64,000 nucleotides of DNA from Saccharum officinarum (taxonomy: Eukaryota > Streptophyta > Magnoliopsida > Poales > Poaceae), in the NCBI GenBank assembly GCA_020631735.1, contig CM036188.1:18394214-18458213 (forward strand). The letters run 5' to 3'. Positions 10,631 to 21,500 of this stretch are shown here, in pieces. The position numbers and the translations under genes were made by a program. The first letter of the stretch is position 1. Each line of letters begins with the position of its first letter. A model generated the notes under the pieces. It was not told the origin of the DNA, searched no databases, and saw only the letters and a program-made list of their open reading frames with translations.

Positions 10631-12284
10631 GTTGGAGTCAGTCAACTAATTTCTTTCCCCTTCCCCCGCGTCGCTCCCAGGGGCGGCTCGGGCGGAACAC
10701 TGTCGGCCCCGCCGTAGCTCCTCCCTCACCACTCTGCCAGCCTCGCCGCCGCTTGAGCGAGTCGCCGAGAATCCGCGCGGCCGCAAGGACGGCGGCGGCG
10801 GGGCCTTTTCCCCTTCCCCTTTTCCTCCCCTGCGCTTTTTCCCTCTCTAGTGCGAACGTCGAGGCCCCTTCGATGGTGGCTGGCGTGGCCGTTCCTGCAT
10901 CGGGGAGGGCGGATCCGTGTGCTAGCTGGCCGGATCCGCTCGTCAGTGGCCGGATCTGGTGGCTGCCGAGCTCACCAGCCCACAACTCTTCCAGCGGCTG
11001 GGATGCGGTGGTCACCGGTCGGGGCTGCCTGGGTGCTCTCCTCCTGTCCCCTCTCTTGCTCAGGCTGCGTCTGGGCCAGAGGTGGCGGAGGGACATGGTG
11101 GTGCGGCGGTCGGGCTGGTGGTGGCTGTGACGTGGCCCTGGTTGTTGGCGCAGCACGCGCGGAGGTGGTGGTGGTGCGGCTTCGTCGACGAGCCATGGTG
11201 GTGTGGCTGGCCGTGGTTTGGCCGGGTTTGCTCCAGCGGCGCCATGGTGGCGCTGGCTGGCGGCGGCCTGGTGTTGGCACACCCACGGTACCGTGGTGGT
11301 ACAGCTGACTGTGCCAGGCCTGGGTGTGGCCGCAGATCTGCCGCCTCCGCTACTGGAATTGACGCTCCCTAAGCCGGGGCTGCTCCGGTGCAGCTCGTCG
11401 GCGGTGGTGCCGTGGGGCCGATGCGAAACGGCAGCTTGGTGCGGAGGTTGCCAGAGGCTTTGCGCGGCGTGTTTCATGCAGGACTAGCTCGGCAGGGGTT
11501 GGGACGTTGGTGGGCTGGGCGACTGGGGCTTCTTCTGATCCCGGCCCTCTTCTCCCCGTCATCTGCCTTCCCCCTTCCTCGGGCTGGTTCCTGTGGCGGA
11601 GCTAGTCGGATCTGCTTGTGGCTGGCTGGCTTTGCCGGTCTCGGCGGGGCGGACTCTCCGACGGGCTTCTCCCGGCATTTCTCCTGGAGGGCGTCCCTAG
11701 GGGCGTCGGTCGGGCGAGGCTGCTGCTGAACCATTGTTGCTCCCCGCCTCCTTGGTGGGGTTGGGTCTCCGACGGCGACGGTACGGAGGTTGCTGAGGTC
11801 GGGGCGAAAGCTTTGGACGACGACGTTTGCGGATGCCGTTCCCTTCTTGGAGGCGTCCTTCCTTCCTCTCCTCCTGCCGTGCTGGATGTTGCAGGTGAAA
11901 ACCTCCCTTTAGTGGGCTACCTTGTCGGCGCTTGTTAGCGTCGTTTCCTCCTTGGAGGCTTTGTTAGGCTTTCTAGTTCCGCGGTTGCTCTTCGTGGTGC
12001 CCCAAATCGCACGGCAGGTCATCGTTTTCTTCGGTCCGTATTAGTTGTTAGTTGAGTTGTTTAGTTGGGTCGCTTCGACCAAGTGGGAGCTAGTAGTGGT
12101 GTGAGTCTTGATAGTGGTTCAGTTGTTGTACCAAAGTTGGGTTGGATGAGTGGTGCACTCTCCTCAGTTGTATGGTTTTTGGGCCTAGTTTCCATTCAAA
12201 AAAACTGGGCGGGCACTTGCCTTTTTTTTTTCTTCGTCTAATAGAAATCGCGGCAAAGCTTTTGCCGTCCTTTCTAAAAAAAAA
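10631..12284 (+). mobile_element. Poly-A retro-insertion (LINE-like or processed transcript) with 14-bp target duplication
   Basis: The 1654-bp insert ends in A9 and is flanked by identical TATAGTTCCCCCGC copies at 10617-10630 and 12285-12298. This is the signature of target-primed reverse transcription. It splits the gypsy reading frame between AGELY and KSRIV. The first ~1.2 kb is very GC-rich, resembling an LTR or 5' UTR leader or exonic sequence. The last part is GT-rich and ends GCCGTCCTTTCT before the A run. No reverse transcriptase or other domain is visible, and the long GC-rich frames on both strands show no family motifs. It could be a non-autonomous LINE derivative or a retroposed noncoding RNA. 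Confidence 0.8.
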
Positions 12285-12855
12285 TATAGTTCCCCCGCTA
12301 TGATGGAATACTGTTTCGTTCTGGAATTCATTCTGTCTATTTCGTGCTTGGCTTGTGGTTCATAAGTTCCGCTCAAATAAGCGAAGATTGGTGATCTCCA
12401 GTCTTTGCTTGCGATAGCATGTACTGCATGAGGTTGATCATCTTCTTCTTGTATTGCTTTGACTGTTAACTCCTGGTAGAAAACATCCATTGGCATGGGT
12501 GCTTTTTGTGCTGCTGCTTTGGCTAACTCATCAGCCTTGGTGTTTTCGCTTCTTGGAATATGGTGAAGAGTAAAACCAGCGAAATGCTTTTCCATCCTTC
12601 TTACTGCTGCTAGGTATTTAATCAATTCTGGTTCCTTGGCTGTGAATTCCTTCTCAATGTGTCCCACTATTATCTGTGAATCTAATCTTACTGAGCATCT
12701 TCTGACCCCCGGCTGCGTTGTTGGTCATCAGGAACTCCAACCTGGCTGCGTAGCGTAGTTTGGGGCCTTTTGGCGGCGTTAAGATTGCTGCTATTCCCGC
12801 ACCGTTCATGCCCCAAGCGCCATCATAATGCACAATCCACTCTGGCTCTTCGAAC
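12285..12855 (-). pseudogene. Second (archaeal-type) RNase H and linker of Tat element 1
   Basis: It is read from 12855 downward: WIVHYDGAWGMNGAGIAAIL, LRYAARLEF, TNNAA, then CSVRLDSQIIVGHIEKE, HHIPRSENTKADELAKAAAQ and the linker toward integrase. A block expected between TNNAA and the DSQ motif (the EYEA helix) is missing, and the frame shifts there. It was continuous with the integrase before the retro-insertion. Confidence 0.78.
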
Positions 12856-12859
12856 TAGG

Positions 12860-14149
12860 TGGCAGCGTTAGGGACATGGTGCTGAAGTTGTTGATCAAAG
12901 GCCCCTACTCCCAGGAGCCGCCTGCCATCGGCGTCCAGGAGGGCTGCTGCTGAGGCTGCACAACAGCGTAGGCAGGCACCGGTGAGGGGATGGCCCCGTA
13001 GGGGAAGCCCAGGGGTGCGCCATAGGAGCCCAGCTGCCCCTGCTGTGGATTGTAGTAGGGCTGGGGCTGCGCGGTGAGCGCCGGAGTCGGCTCGAACGGC
13101 GAGAACGGTGGAGGACGCGGCGCCGGGGCCAAGCTGGACGGAACGTCGGGACCATAAGGATGCGGCCACAGCTGGAGGGTGCTCGCCCATGGGCTGGGAA
13201 TCAGGGTGAGCGGAGGAGTAGGACCGGGGCGAGGTCCGTCGGAGCCGCCGTAGCTGCCGGTGCCGCCAGTACCAGGGGCAGCGGGTTTGCCACCGCGCCC
13301 GCGGAGACGTGTTGGGGCACTAATCGTCGCCCGTTGCACCACCAGGAGCAGCGCCAGAGCCACCCCCAGCATGTCCGCCGGGAGGACGCTGAGGCGCAGG
13401 AGGTGGCACGGTGATGAGGGCGGGCGGGGGTTCATCCATGGTGACATCATTGATGTCAATCTCTTCAAGGAGGATAAGAGTGTGAGCCTGATCGAACGTC
13501 AGGAAGGGGCGCTGCATTTTTAGGTTAGAAACCATGTGGCGGAACTTTCCGTTCAGGCCACGGAGCAGCGTCAGCACCAGGGTCCGGTCGCCGACGGGAT
13601 CACCGAACTCAGTGAGGGTGCTCGCCATCGTTTCCAGGTGCCTGCAGAAGTCAGTGATGGACAGCGCCCCTGCTTGAACGTGCGGAACTCGGTGGAGAGA
13701 AGTAGGGCGCGTAACTCCCACTGGCCGAGGAACTCGTTGTTGAGGACGGACCAGGCGACGCGGGTGGTAGGTTCGTGAAGCATGACCTGCTACTGTAGAT
13801 CAGCGGCGATGGTGCCGAAGATCCAAGTGAGGATGGTGCAGTCCATCTGCACCCATGCCGATCGCTCGGGGTAGGCCGCGTTAGTGAGGACATGATTGGT
13901 GAGGGTGTACTTGCCGAGGATGACGAGGAAGAGATTGCGCCACCGGTTGTAGTTGTTGGCGGCGCGATCCAACGTGACGGGGATGAGCACCTTGATGTTG
14001 ACGATGGCGAGGGCTTGGGCATGCACGGAGGTGTGCTTCGCCTCAAGAGCGTCGAGGGTAGTGATGTGATCGGCCTCGGCCTTGGCGGCGGCCTCGCACT
14101 GGAGGCGCTCCTATTTGGCCTCGCGCTCGCGCTGGGCGTCATCATCCAT
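12860..14149 (-). pseudogene. Ty1/copia gag polyprotein (fragment 2)
   Basis: It is read from the ATG at 14149: MDDDAQRE, a coiled-coil start, then VTLDRAANNYNRWRNLFL, RVAWSVLNNEFLGQWELRA, SITDFCRHLETMASTLTEFG and LTLLRGLNGKFRHMVSNLK. These belong to the UBN2/Retrotran_gag type. A Pro/Gln/Gly-rich tail follows (YYNPQQGQLGSYGAPLGFPY). Lesions are TAG codons after REAK and after AADLQ, and a frameshift near FRTFKQG. No function expected. Confidence 0.82.
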
Positions 14150-14293
14150 GAGGGGCGGCGCAGTCGGTTGTGGCGCATGGGGGAGGGAGGTGAGGCCGGC
14201 GAGAGAATCTCGGTGATGGCAAGCCGGCTGGCGGGGGACTCGGTGGTGGCAGCTTTAGGGTTTGCGGAAGCGGAGAGGTTGCAGAAATGAAGT

Positions 14294-14305
14294 CTCTTGA
14301 TACCA
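14294..14305 (-). promoter_or_regulatory. Primer-binding site of copia fragment 2
   Basis: TGGTATCAAGAG on the minus strand matches the initiator-methionine tRNA site typical of copia elements. It directly follows the LTR end CTCTCA. Confidence 0.8.
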
Positions 14306-14430
14306 TGAGAGAGGATTGGGGTTTGGATAATACTCACATAACATTGATTAGTGACAACTATTGAGTACATATAGGCACGATGGGGAGCCGGGAACGGCAG
14401 GCCCAAGGCCCAAGGGCTTACACTCTAACA
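14306..14430 (-). repeat. 5' LTR of copia fragment 2, 125 bp
   Basis: On the minus strand it starts TGTTAGAGTG and ends CTCTCTCA, giving TG...CA ends. It is unusually short for an LTR. The adjoining target sequence is ATGTT (minus strand); the partner duplication has been lost. Confidence 0.72.
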
Positions 14431-14434
14431 AACA

Positions 14435-15167
14435 TCACCTTTATGGAGCTTACTGCAGCCTAAAAAGACACATCACTTGGATCCAAATTCAAGTTTATGG
14501 GAGTTGTATGGGTGCAAATTTGGCCAACAAACACCCACAAACACATGAAGGGTATCACAATCAGGTTTTTGCTGGAATAGACATTCTGACAGGGTGTAGT
14601 CTTGGATGACATGACTAGGAACTCTACTATTCAAATATGAGCATGTGAGAAAGGCTTCATCCCAAAACTTCAAGGGCATAGATGCATGAGACAGGAGTGA
14701 TAAGCCTACTTCTACAATGTGACGGTGCTTTGTTTCTGCTGCCCCATCTTGCTAATGTGCATCGGGATAGGAGGAATCTTTCGATCAAAGAGTTTATCTA
14801 CAAAAGAGTCTAAAATTCTTGATTTTTTTGGATAACTTCAAACATATATTTCAAAAATATAAATCTAGGTGAACTTTATATAATAATCAATAAAACTCAC
14901 ATAGTATTTCTTTTTGCCAATTGATTCTTGTACAAGACCCCAGACAACAGAGAACACAAGTTCCAAAGGAAAAGAAGACACACCGGAAGATTTAGAATTA
15001 GGTAATTGATGACTCTTGGATGGCCAACATGCATCACAAACTGGCCTACTAGATGACTCATCTAGACAAGGCAAATTATTGCTACTAACAATCTGCTCAA
15101 CAACTGCTGATGCAGGATGACCTAGACGATTTTGCCACCGAGACAAGGGACTCTGGCTGCACCACAA
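14435..15167 (-). pseudogene. Ty1/copia pre-integrase and integrase (fragment 1)
   Basis: The GAG_pre-integrase part reads WQNRLGHPASAVVEQIV and VCDACWPSKSHQLP (an H..C..C zinc site). SSFPLELVFSVVWG and YYVSFIDYYIKFT follow as the start of the catalytic core. After a degraded part come MPLKFWDEAFLTCSYLNSRVPS and FVGVCWPNLHPYNSHKLEFGSK, then a stop before CVFLGCS. The frame changes and the interrupted core mark a dead copy. Confidence 0.82.
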
Positions 15168-15262
15168 GCTTGCTTTATTGGGTTTGAAGGAATAGGATAC
15201 AACCCTTGTGACAGCTCAAGCTTGCTTTATTGGGTTTGAAGGAAGAGGATAGAGCCCCTTGT
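15165..15262. repeat. 52-bp tandem duplication in copia fragment 1
   Basis: CAAGCTTGCTTTATTGGGTT starts at 15165 and again at 15217, with similar downstream sequence. The copies have diverged slightly. Confidence 0.8.
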
Positions 15263-15529
15263 GACACCTACCTTCCCTTGATCAAAAAGGAAATTTGGAT
15301 TAAAATTCAAAAAGGTAGAATTATCAGAGGATAATTTATGAACAGAAACGAGATTCTTTTTTGCTTTTGCACATACAAGACATTTTTAAGATGAATATCA
15401 GGATTTGGGGTACGAACATATGCCCAATGTGGATAATATCCATATACCTGCACCGTTGGCATTGTGGATCTGAACCCCTCCATGGTATGTACTAGTTCTA
15501 GAGATTCAGCTTCTCCAATTCTCCAGTGA

Positions 15530-16536
15530 TATGGTCAGTGGCGCTAGTGTCGCTTTACCAGTTGGTGTCGACGGTGTAGGAGTTTTTGGATGCAGCAACA
15601 AGCTTTGGATCTGGAACATAATCCTCCTCAAAACAGTGCTAGCAATGATCTATGGTGTGACCCTTCTTGTAGCACACATGACAAAGAGGGTGATCATCAT
15701 CATCTAAGTGAGCACACGATTAGTGTTGTTGTACAAACCATGGCCTCCTCTTCCCTTCTATGCAGTGTCGTTCCTGCGACCATGGGATGGAGAGCTGTTG
15801 AGGCCACATCCAAGCTGGCCTCCCTGCTGATCCCGACCTCCACCACATGCACCACCAGACCCCCGGCTGGCAGCGTTGACGGATCTAGACCCAGATCCTC
15901 CATAGAGGTCCATCCGGGACTCAAAGTTGAGGAGCTGTGAGTATAGCTCTCCAACATTGATGGGTTCAACCCTGGTGGTAAGGGCAGTGACAAGGGATGT
16001 GAAGTATTCTCCAAGGCCAATGAGAATGTATTTCACCAATTCCTCATCATTGTTCGTCTCCCAGCCACCGCCATTTCATCGCCATGGGCTTTCATTTTGG
16101 TGAAGTAGTCGGTAACAGCCGCGTTACCTTTCTTGGTGTTGGCGAGTGCAATGCGCAGATTCACAATACACGTGCAAGTTTGCGAGGCAAACATGCCTTA
16201 GATCTCTGTCCACACTGCTGCTACAATGCCGCACGTAGTGACCTTGGTCATCACTTCCTTGGATAGCAATGAGAGGAGGTAGCTGAGGACTTCTTGGTCT
16301 GCTGCTTCCCATTCTTCATAGGCCGGGTTTGGCCTCTTGACTTCGTTGCCATTGACAGTGGCGACTAACTCCTTTGGTGAAGCCTTGGTGTCGCTGGTGT
16401 CATGCCCTTGGAGCCGAGCACCATGTACAACCGACAAGACTTGAGCCTTCCAGAGGGCATGATTGAGTTTGCCCAATTTCTCCGCAACCGGATGGACGAA
16501 GAGAGGATTGCTTGTCGCCGAAGAGGAGATTGCCAT
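15530..16536 (-). pseudogene. Ty1/copia gag and protease (fragment 1)
   Basis: The ATG at 16536 begins MAISSSATSNPLFVHPVAEK. KLNHALWKAQVLSVVHGARL and PNPAYEEWEAADQEVLSYLL follow, then ALANTKKGNAAVTDYFTKMK, a typical copia gag. A stop at the WTEI position (near 16198) and others after GRRNDTA and RVLT break the frame. A zinc-knuckle remnant (CYKKGHTIDHC) and the protease site DTSATDHIT lie at about 15640-15680 and 15540-15570. Canonical copia protease reads DTGATDH, so the site itself is changed. Confidence 0.82.
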
Positions 16537-16654
16537 GGTGACGGTGTTTGGTTTAATATATTAATAAAATTAATATATTAAAATTACAAAAATTTAATAT
16601 ATATTACATAATTAAATTTTCATAAATTCCCTAAAAACTATAGTTTAATAAAGT

Positions 16655-17489
16655 TGTAACATCCTAGATGTTAAGAAACAATTAAAAATCTTGATCATGA
16701 TGATCATCAAGCTTAATCATTAAGCATTAAGGTATAAATGTATTCTATGTTTCAATTTTACCATGTCAATGTCGCATATGCCATGTTTTACATATTTCAT
16801 GAATTGGTACAAATTTTAAATGGTACAACTGATTGAATAGTAATTATTCACTAATTAAATACCAAATTTGTAAATGAATTATTTATTAACCCTAAAGTCA
16901 AATTCAAAATTCAAAATCCTACTTTCAAAACTAATTGGAATTTGGAGTTCATCCAAAAATGAAAGTTGTAGATTTTTCAATTTTGAACAGCTTTCATGTT
17001 GGAATATTTTGAAGTTTCCATGTATTCCTTTTTTGAAGTAATTTGAAAAGGAGAGGAGAATGAGGTAGTTTTAGTCACTACAGTAGCTTGGCCATCAGGG
17101 CATCGCCACCTCCTGCTTCACCAGCGCCGCCGTCATTCCCGTCGCGTCCAGAAGTCGCCGTGCCACCTCCTGCTTGGCCGAAGCAGTGGCAAAGAAGTTG
17201 CTGGCACATCCCTGTTCGTCGCCCGCGCCTATAAAGCCCAGAGCTGGCCGTCGTTCTTCTTTTTCTTCCTTCCACTGCTGCCGTGCATCCTTGCTCCGCC
17301 GCCTTGCACCGCCACCACCGAGCGCCCATCACTGAATTGGCCGTACACAAAGTTCCGCCTCGTCATTGCGCACCTGTTGCACCCACTCGCGCAGCCTCAC
17401 TTCGCCGGGATAGTCCGCGCGCCGCCGTCTTCCTCGTTGACGACGGGAGTGCCGCCGCCTTTGCCCTCACCGTGGCCAGCTCTCCCCAG
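16655..17489 (+). repeat. Start of a long LTR (same type as the two solo LTRs), truncated
   Basis: It begins TGTAACATCC at 16655. An AT-rich stretch is followed by a TATA-like CTATAAAGCC near 17229, about 570 bp from the start, then a GC-rich leader. Both solo LTRs in this window have a TATA element about 550 bp from their start, so I infer a related family. It ends abruptly at 17489 where the integrase of Tat element 2 begins. Sequence at 16537-16654 is AT-rich and unassigned. Confidence 0.5.
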
Positions 17490-18560
17490 TAAGCCATTTG
17501 CTTCAATCCACTTAGTGAAATATTTCACCGCTACTATTGCATATTGAAGGTTTCCTTGTGCTGTAGGCAAGTTTTCAATGATGTCAATTCCCCATCTTGC
17601 CAATGACCAAGTTGGTTCTATTGTTTGTAAATTTGTTGCTGGAGCCTTTGTTTTGCTTGCAGATATTTGACAATTATGACAAGATTTGACAATTTCTTTG
17701 CTGTCATTTTGGGCTGAAGGCCAATAAAATCCCCGAAGAAATGTTTTTCCTGCCATTATTCTTGCTCTATGGTGTGTTCCGCAAATTCCTTCGTGTATTT
17801 CTGATAATAACTTTTCCCCTCCTCTGCTAATATACATTTGAGTAATGGTGCATATATTCCTTGTTTGTATAGCTGATTGTTGATGATCTTGTAATTTCTT
17901 GTTCTTTGCTTCATTCTTATGTCATTGACTTCGCTGTCAGACTCATAGTGTCCGCGAAGGTAAGCTATGATTAGAGCTCTCCAATCTTGACTTTGTATTA
18001 TGTGGACTTCACTGGGAGTGTCTTGTATTGCTTTGATGGATGCCTATTTCAAGATTTGATAGAAAACATCTTGAGTGAGGCTTGTATTCTGTGTTGCCGC
18101 CTTTGCTAATTTGTCAGCATCTGAATTGTCATTTCTTGAGATGTTTTTGACTGTGAAACCTTGAAAATGTTTTTCTTGATCTCTGAGAAATTGCAAGTAC
18201 CTTACTAATTCTGGGTCTCTTGCTTTGTAGTATTTTATGATATGTCCTGCTATGATTTGCGAATCTGTTTTGATTACTAATCTTTGGATTCCTATTGCTT
18301 TTGCTTTGCGAAGTCCTAGTAGAACGGCTTTCGTATTCTGCTATGTTATTTGTACACTGAAATTCCAATCTTGCGGCATATTTCATTTTTATGCCTGAAG
18401 GTGAGGTAATTATTGCAGCTGCTCCATTCCCTGCGAAGCCCTATGTGCAATCGCAATATATTGTCCACTCTGGTTGCTTCTTTTCTTCGTTTGAACTTTG
18501 GGAGGGTGTCCAATCTGCTATGAAGTCTGCTATAACTTGAGATTTTATTGATGTTCTCTT
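17490..18560 (-). pseudogene. Second RNase H and N-terminal integrase of Tat element 2
   Basis: The upstream part reads MKYAARLEF, CTNNIAEYE, then (shifted) IKTDSQIIAGHI and NDNSDADKLAKAATQ, an archaeal-type RNase H. The integrase follows with EIHEGICGTHH, GFYWPSAQNDSKEIVKSCHN and the first catalytic stretch WGIDIIENLP, then KYFTKWIEAN, where it is cut off at 17490. A frameshift near 18330 and stops lie between the two parts. Confidence 0.8.
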
Positions 18561-18589
18561 TTCAAACTCTATGAAATGTTGAAATAATT

Positions 18590-21500
18590 CTGCTGCCTAT
18601 TTTTCCAGTCTTCCTGTTGTTCTATAACTTTGTAATACTTCTTTCAGAGGGTAATTTGTGAGAACTCTGATTTTGTGGGCCTGAAAGTAGTGCTTCAACT
18701 TTCTTGATGCTATTAAAATAGTGTATGCGATTTTCTCAATCTCGGAATAGTATGATTTTGATCCAGATAATGCTTCTGAAACATAGTAAACTGGAATTTG
18801 TTGTTTTGATTGATTTGTCTCTTGTTCTTGGACTAGTACTGCACTTAATGCCGCTTCTGTAGCTGAGACATATAATAGCAAATCTGCTCCTGGTGTTGGT
18901 GAAATCAATGTGTTTGGCTATAGATTTCTTCAAATGTATGTTGCTGCGAAGGTCCCCAGATGAAGTCTCTTTTGGATCCTTTGAGTGTCTGAAATATTGG
19001 TAAGCTTCGTTCTACTGATTTTGAGATGAATTTGTTTAAAGCTGCAAGTCTTCCGGTCAATTTTTAAACATCATTTATGTTTTCAGGAATTATCATGTTC
19101 AAAATTGCTTGAACTTTGTCTGGGTTTTGTCACACCCCAAAATTTTCTATTCTGGGTTGTGCATAGAAAATACTAAATAAAGTGAAGGATTTTGATGTTT
19201 GGATAAAATTTATGAACATTAGTTTAAATTTTGGTCTATTTTTGTTAAAGGAAAAGGTGCATTTCCAAAGTATTTCTAAATTAATTTGACAGGCGTTTGT
19301 GGATGTGGCGGTTTTCTATTGCTTGGTTTTGGCGCTTCTGTGTGATAAGTTTTCAAAATGCGCTTAGACATCATCCGAACCTTCTCGAGAATTTTCTAGG
19401 CTTTTTCAGAACCGTTTCCCATTTTTCCTAGAGCTTAATCCAATTTTTGGATGTTCTAAAATCCCTTCCCATGGGCTCCAAATACTTTATTTGGATTCAT
19501 CATCTCTCAATCAACCTCTACAAGTTTTCCTTTAAACTTTGGAGCTTTAGAAATATTTTTAGGGGATTAAAATGTTTTTATCTTTTTTTGGAATTGTTTC
19601 CAAACTGAAAATGAATTTCTAGAATTTTCGAAATTAGAAAAATGACTCATTTTTCCACCGTCCTCAAACTGTAGAGCAATATATATGCCGCTGTTCTCCT
19701 TGACGCGCTCGTTCTAGATCTGCAAACCCCGTCGCAAACCGCCACGCCTAACGCCCTACATCTAGCGCCGAACTTTGGAGAAGTTAGGTTTCCGGCGACT
19801 ATCCGGCGAGCTTTTTCGGTGAAACCGTCGGGTTCCGCCGTCAAACACCACCACCACGAGGTAGCCCTCTTCATCCTCTACATCGTGGTATACTTGGTTG
19901 AGTGAATCCATCACCGTTTGACCACTTTCCCTTTGTTTTTCTTTTTCCAGTGGGTTATCCGGCGAGCTCCTTCCATGGATGAGCATGAGCACGTTGGTCC
20001 TAGCAACCCCACGTCCTTCCCCTTCGTCTGCAGGCCCAAGGCTGCGCCACCGTCATCCGGTCCCACCCCACGCCGCCACCAACCCGCGCCCCAGCCTCTG
20101 CCCCGCAAGTGGGAGCAGCAGGCGCTGCTCGGGCAGGGCAGGCTACCGCCGGCCCTTGCACAGTCGTGCGGACCAGCCTGGCTCCGCATGGCCTGCATCC
20201 GCTGCGCACTGGTGCCTCTGGGCAACCGGATGCTGCCCCAGGCCGAGGTCCCTCTCTTCCCCATCGTACGCAGCAACCAGCAAGTTGCCATGGCTGTGTT
20301 CGATGTTCATACGTGAGTTCAAGGTAGAAGACGACGTAATTACAAAACTGCCACTGGTTCGTAATTCTTAATCGTTTCTCTGTTGAACTCTGTTTTAGTC
20401 CGTTCAAATTGCATTAGTTTCATGTCGATGCGCTCTATGTAGTAGTGCTAATGTTTTCATGACACTTAATTTTTCCATATATAGTTAAATACTAATTTAA
20501 TTTATAAACATACAACTAGTTTTATAATTAAAATCAATATAGGTTTACACTTCGGTATTTTGAAACCAAAATATTATTATGATTAATTGCTAGCGTAAAC
20601 ATGTTTCTAAATTATAAATTGTTTAGTTCAAACCCGTTGCATAGGATAAACTTGTTTAGGTGTTCTCACATGTACTCTTCTTTTGCAAGGTTAAAGTTTA
20701 ATTTGATTAAATAATATGAGACATGTTCAGAAATAAAATATGACTACTTCTAACTTGATTTTAAATTAAACAATAGTGTGACTAATCTGAGTTAATGTTA
20801 TTCATATAATTTTTATCAATAAAAATAAATCAAGCATGTGGTCCGATAGTCGTTTCTTTAATTATAGTTCCGTTATCGGTGTTTCTTGTGATCTTGTGAC
20901 CATAGGACCTAACTTTCTTTTAGTACGTTATTTTCTCCTGTGTGGTATACTGTTCTTAGATGTTTCTATTTGTTTGCTTGTAAGTTTACTGGTGTGCTTG
21001 GTCGCTGCGATCGACGAGTAGAAACAAGACTGTCCTTGAGCACCGAAGACCAGAAGGTGTTGACCATATGCTAATGTTTGAGAAAGTATGAGCAAGTGTA
21101 AAAGGCAAGTATAGCATGGGCCTACCTTGATGTCCTATTCATTATATAATCTACTCATTATGCATGTGTCTAACATTTCTCGACTATAAGGACATCCTAG
21201 CCATTGATGACCTGTACCTTGATCCCTATGGGTTTTATTGCACATGGATAGAATGCTAGTGCTCTAATTGAACATGATCAATACTATGACTAATGAAACC
21301 AATGGATAAACATGATGGTAATAGTGGAACTATAGGGTGAAGGTACAAATGATGTTGATCATGTTGCCCTAAACCCTCCGTAAGGACTTATCTATAGGGC
21401 AAAAGCTGGGACATACAGTGCAACCGTGAGAGTTATATGGCTCTGACTTTAGCTCAGTAATAGGATCTTTTCTAGCTTGTTAGAGGTTACCCGAAAGGGC

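Larger units (their letters stand above)
7040..12856 (-). mobile_element. Ty3/gypsy retrotransposon fragment, Tat lineage (element 1)
   Basis: This is the 3' portion of a minus-strand element: a second (archaeal-type) RNase H, then integrase, then a long 3' region with tandem repeats and a plus-strand ORF. Duplicate RNase H, tandem repeats and an extra ORF between pol and the 3' LTR are known traits of the Tat lineage. No LTR is recognised. The left limit, close to the glycosyltransferase start codon, is approximate. The right edge is an abrupt junction to a copia fragment near 12856. Confidence 0.75.
12857..14430 (-). mobile_element. Ty1/copia fragment 2: 5' LTR, primer site and gag; 3' part lost
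   Basis: A short 5' LTR (14430-14306) is followed by a primer-binding site and a decayed gag. It is inserted into copia fragment 1 at 14431. The 3' side ends at the junction with Tat element 1 near 12856, so pol and the 3' LTR are gone. Confidence 0.8.
14431..16536 (-). mobile_element. Ty1/copia fragment 1 (gag, protease, integrase), truncated
   Basis: Gag, protease and integrase follow in order on the minus strand. The integrase is cut at 14431 by copia fragment 2, and no RT or RNase H follows. No 5' LTR or primer site was found upstream of the gag ATG at 16536. Confidence 0.8.

Noticed and set aside
10638..11940. Several GC-rich frames of 100-280 codons as genes
   Set aside because: They occur on both strands in overlapping frames, have no motifs and lie in a GC-rich retroposed segment.
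19640..20410. Protein genes in the GC-rich block of the solo LTR
   Set aside because: The block follows the LTR TATA element and behaves as an untranslated leader; frames overlap on both strands without motifs.
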